Below, piece by piece: positions 12,322 through 12,939 of a stretch of 12,939 nucleotides of DNA. Numbering within the stretch: the first letter of the stretch is position 1; the number at the start of each line of letters is the position of its first letter. The translations under genes were made by a program, and so were the position numbers. Source of the DNA: Candidatus Neomicrothrix sp. UBA4542 (GTDB lineage Bacteria; Actinomycetota; Acidimicrobiia; Acidimicrobiales; Poriferisodalaceae); assembly GCA_002388005.1 (NCBI GenBank), contig DGLO01000004.1, forward strand, positions 1 through 12,939, written 5' to 3'. Below the pieces are notes generated by a model that worked only from the letters and a program-made list of their open reading frames with translations, did not search any database and had not been told where the DNA came from.

Positions 12322-12939
12322 TCAGACGAGACGTTCGACGACCATTGCCATTCCCTGGCCGCCGCCGACACACATGGATTCCAAACCGAAGGTCTTGTCT
12401 GAATCTTGGAGCCCGTTGATCAGTGTTGTCATTATGCGAGCGCCGGTCTGACCGAACGGATGTCCAAGTGCGATAGCGCCGCCGTTGACGTTGAGTTGGT
12501 TGACCATGTCAATACCTAGTTCGTCAGCCGATGGAATGACCTGCGCAGCGAACGCTTCATTGATTTCTACTAGATCAATATCGCTCATGGTCATGTTGGC
12601 TCGAGCCAGCACCCTCTTGATCGCCTCGATCGGGCCGAGGCCCATAATTTCGGGGTTGAGCGCAGAGACCGAACTCGCAATGACTCGTGCCAGAGGGGTT
12701 ATCCCCAACTCCTCGGCGCGCTTTCGACTCATGACTACCACGGCCGCGGCGCCATCGTTGAGAGGACATGCGTTGCCAGCTGTTACTCGACCATCTTCTC
12801 GAAAGACTGGCTTTAATTGAGAGACAGCTTCCAACGTGACACCGGCCCGTGGGCCGTCATCGGTTGAAACCACAGTGCCGTCGGGCATCGTAACCGGGGT
12901 GATATCCATTTCGAAGAAGCCGCGTTCGATGGCTGCTTC
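12322..12939 (-). CDS. Thiolase / acetyl-CoA acetyltransferase, C-terminal half (cut by window edge)
   Basis: The visible 205 residues are the C-terminal half of a thiolase of about 390-400 residues; the frame is open to base 12939, so the N-terminus with the nucleophilic cysteine lies outside. Thiolases join two acyl-CoA units or cleave 3-ketoacyl-CoA in beta-oxidation. Diagnostic motifs are present: VTAGNACPLNDGAAAVVVMS, EINEAFAAQV, the catalytic histidine in NGGAIALGHPFGQTGAR, and the C-terminal CVGGGQG with the proton-donor cysteine (codon 12372-12370). The GHPFGQTGAR variant differs from the commoner GHPLG/GHPIG forms but retains the key residues. Whether it degrades fatty or other acyl chains or condenses acetyl-CoA cannot be told. 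It converges on the RNA methyltransferase, separated by the hairpin terminator. Confidence 0.96.
   Translation of the reverse strand, partial: EAAIERGFFEMDITPVTMPDGTVVSTDDGPRAGVTLEAVSQLKPVFREDGRVTAGNACPLNDGAAAVVVMSRKRAEELGITPLARVIASSVSALNPEIMGLGPIEAIKRVLARANMTMSDIDLVEINEAFAAQVIPSADELGIDMVNQLNVNGGAIALGHPFGQTGARIMTTLINGLQDSDKTFGLESMCVGGGQGMAMVVERLV

Noticed and set aside
1..12939. Mobile elements, prophage, CRISPR or defence genes
   Set aside because: No transposase, integrase, long terminal repeats, regularly spaced repeats or recognisable defence families were seen on either strand.

Overview
The window looks like a chromosomal stretch of an actinobacterium with moderate GC, most plausibly of the Acidimicrobiia type. 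The grounds are the order MBL hydrolase - rph - rdgB, the order known from Mycobacterium (Rv1339-Rv1341), the actinobacterial character of the tmRNA, SmpB and ClpP sequences, GTG starts, and start-proximal TANNNT -10 boxes typical of leaderless actinobacterial transcripts. The lineage is inferred from memory of protein families, not from a search. I see no mobile element, CRISPR array, tRNA, rRNA or clear pseudogene.

Positions 1-5069 are accessory metabolism. A partial I78-inhibitor-like protein runs in from the left edge and converges on a DUF427 protein. A 310-bp divergent intergenic region then holds a possible promoter and several inverted repeats. It leads into three collinear enzymes: a winged-helix SAM-dependent methyltransferase, a zinc-free MDR-family oxidoreductase and a type I Baeyer-Villiger monooxygenase. 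Their joint substrate is unknown; ketone or lipid-like substrate modification is only an inference.

Positions 5134-6071 (minus strand) hold the ribosome-rescue pair: smpB followed by ssrA (tmRNA, 365 nt, encoded CCA, inferred tag ANVKTNDLALAA). Divergent from smpB is a plus-strand operon of MBL-fold hydrolase (Rv1339-like), rph (RNase PH) and rdgB (ITP/XTP pyrophosphatase), combining RNA maturation with nucleotide hygiene. rdgB runs tail to tail, with a 15-bp overlap, into a PLP fold-type III enzyme resembling D-threonine aldolase or D-serine dehydratase. That gene is divergent from clpP. Next come a minus-strand operon of rpe plus a small lipoprotein (GTGA overlap), a divergent TrmA/RlmD-type RNA m5U methyltransferase, a strong bidirectional hairpin terminator, and the C-terminal half of a thiolase that runs off the right edge.

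The most informative pattern is in the start regions. Five transcription-unit-first genes (smpB, MBL hydrolase, clpP, rpe, trmA-like) carry a TANNNT hexamer exactly 7 nt before the start codon, and two more (DUF427, PLP enzyme) carry one at 6 nt. This is what leaderless mRNAs predict. The metabolic trio and rph instead have Shine-Dalgarno sequences. In the 24-bp rpe/trmA-like gap the two opposing -10 boxes overlap by two bases. Most genes are well-known housekeeping families, and I found no convincing undescribed multi-gene system. The best candidates for follow-up are the structured leader of the methyltransferase, the leaderless divergent promoters and the methyltransferase-oxidoreductase-BVMO cluster.
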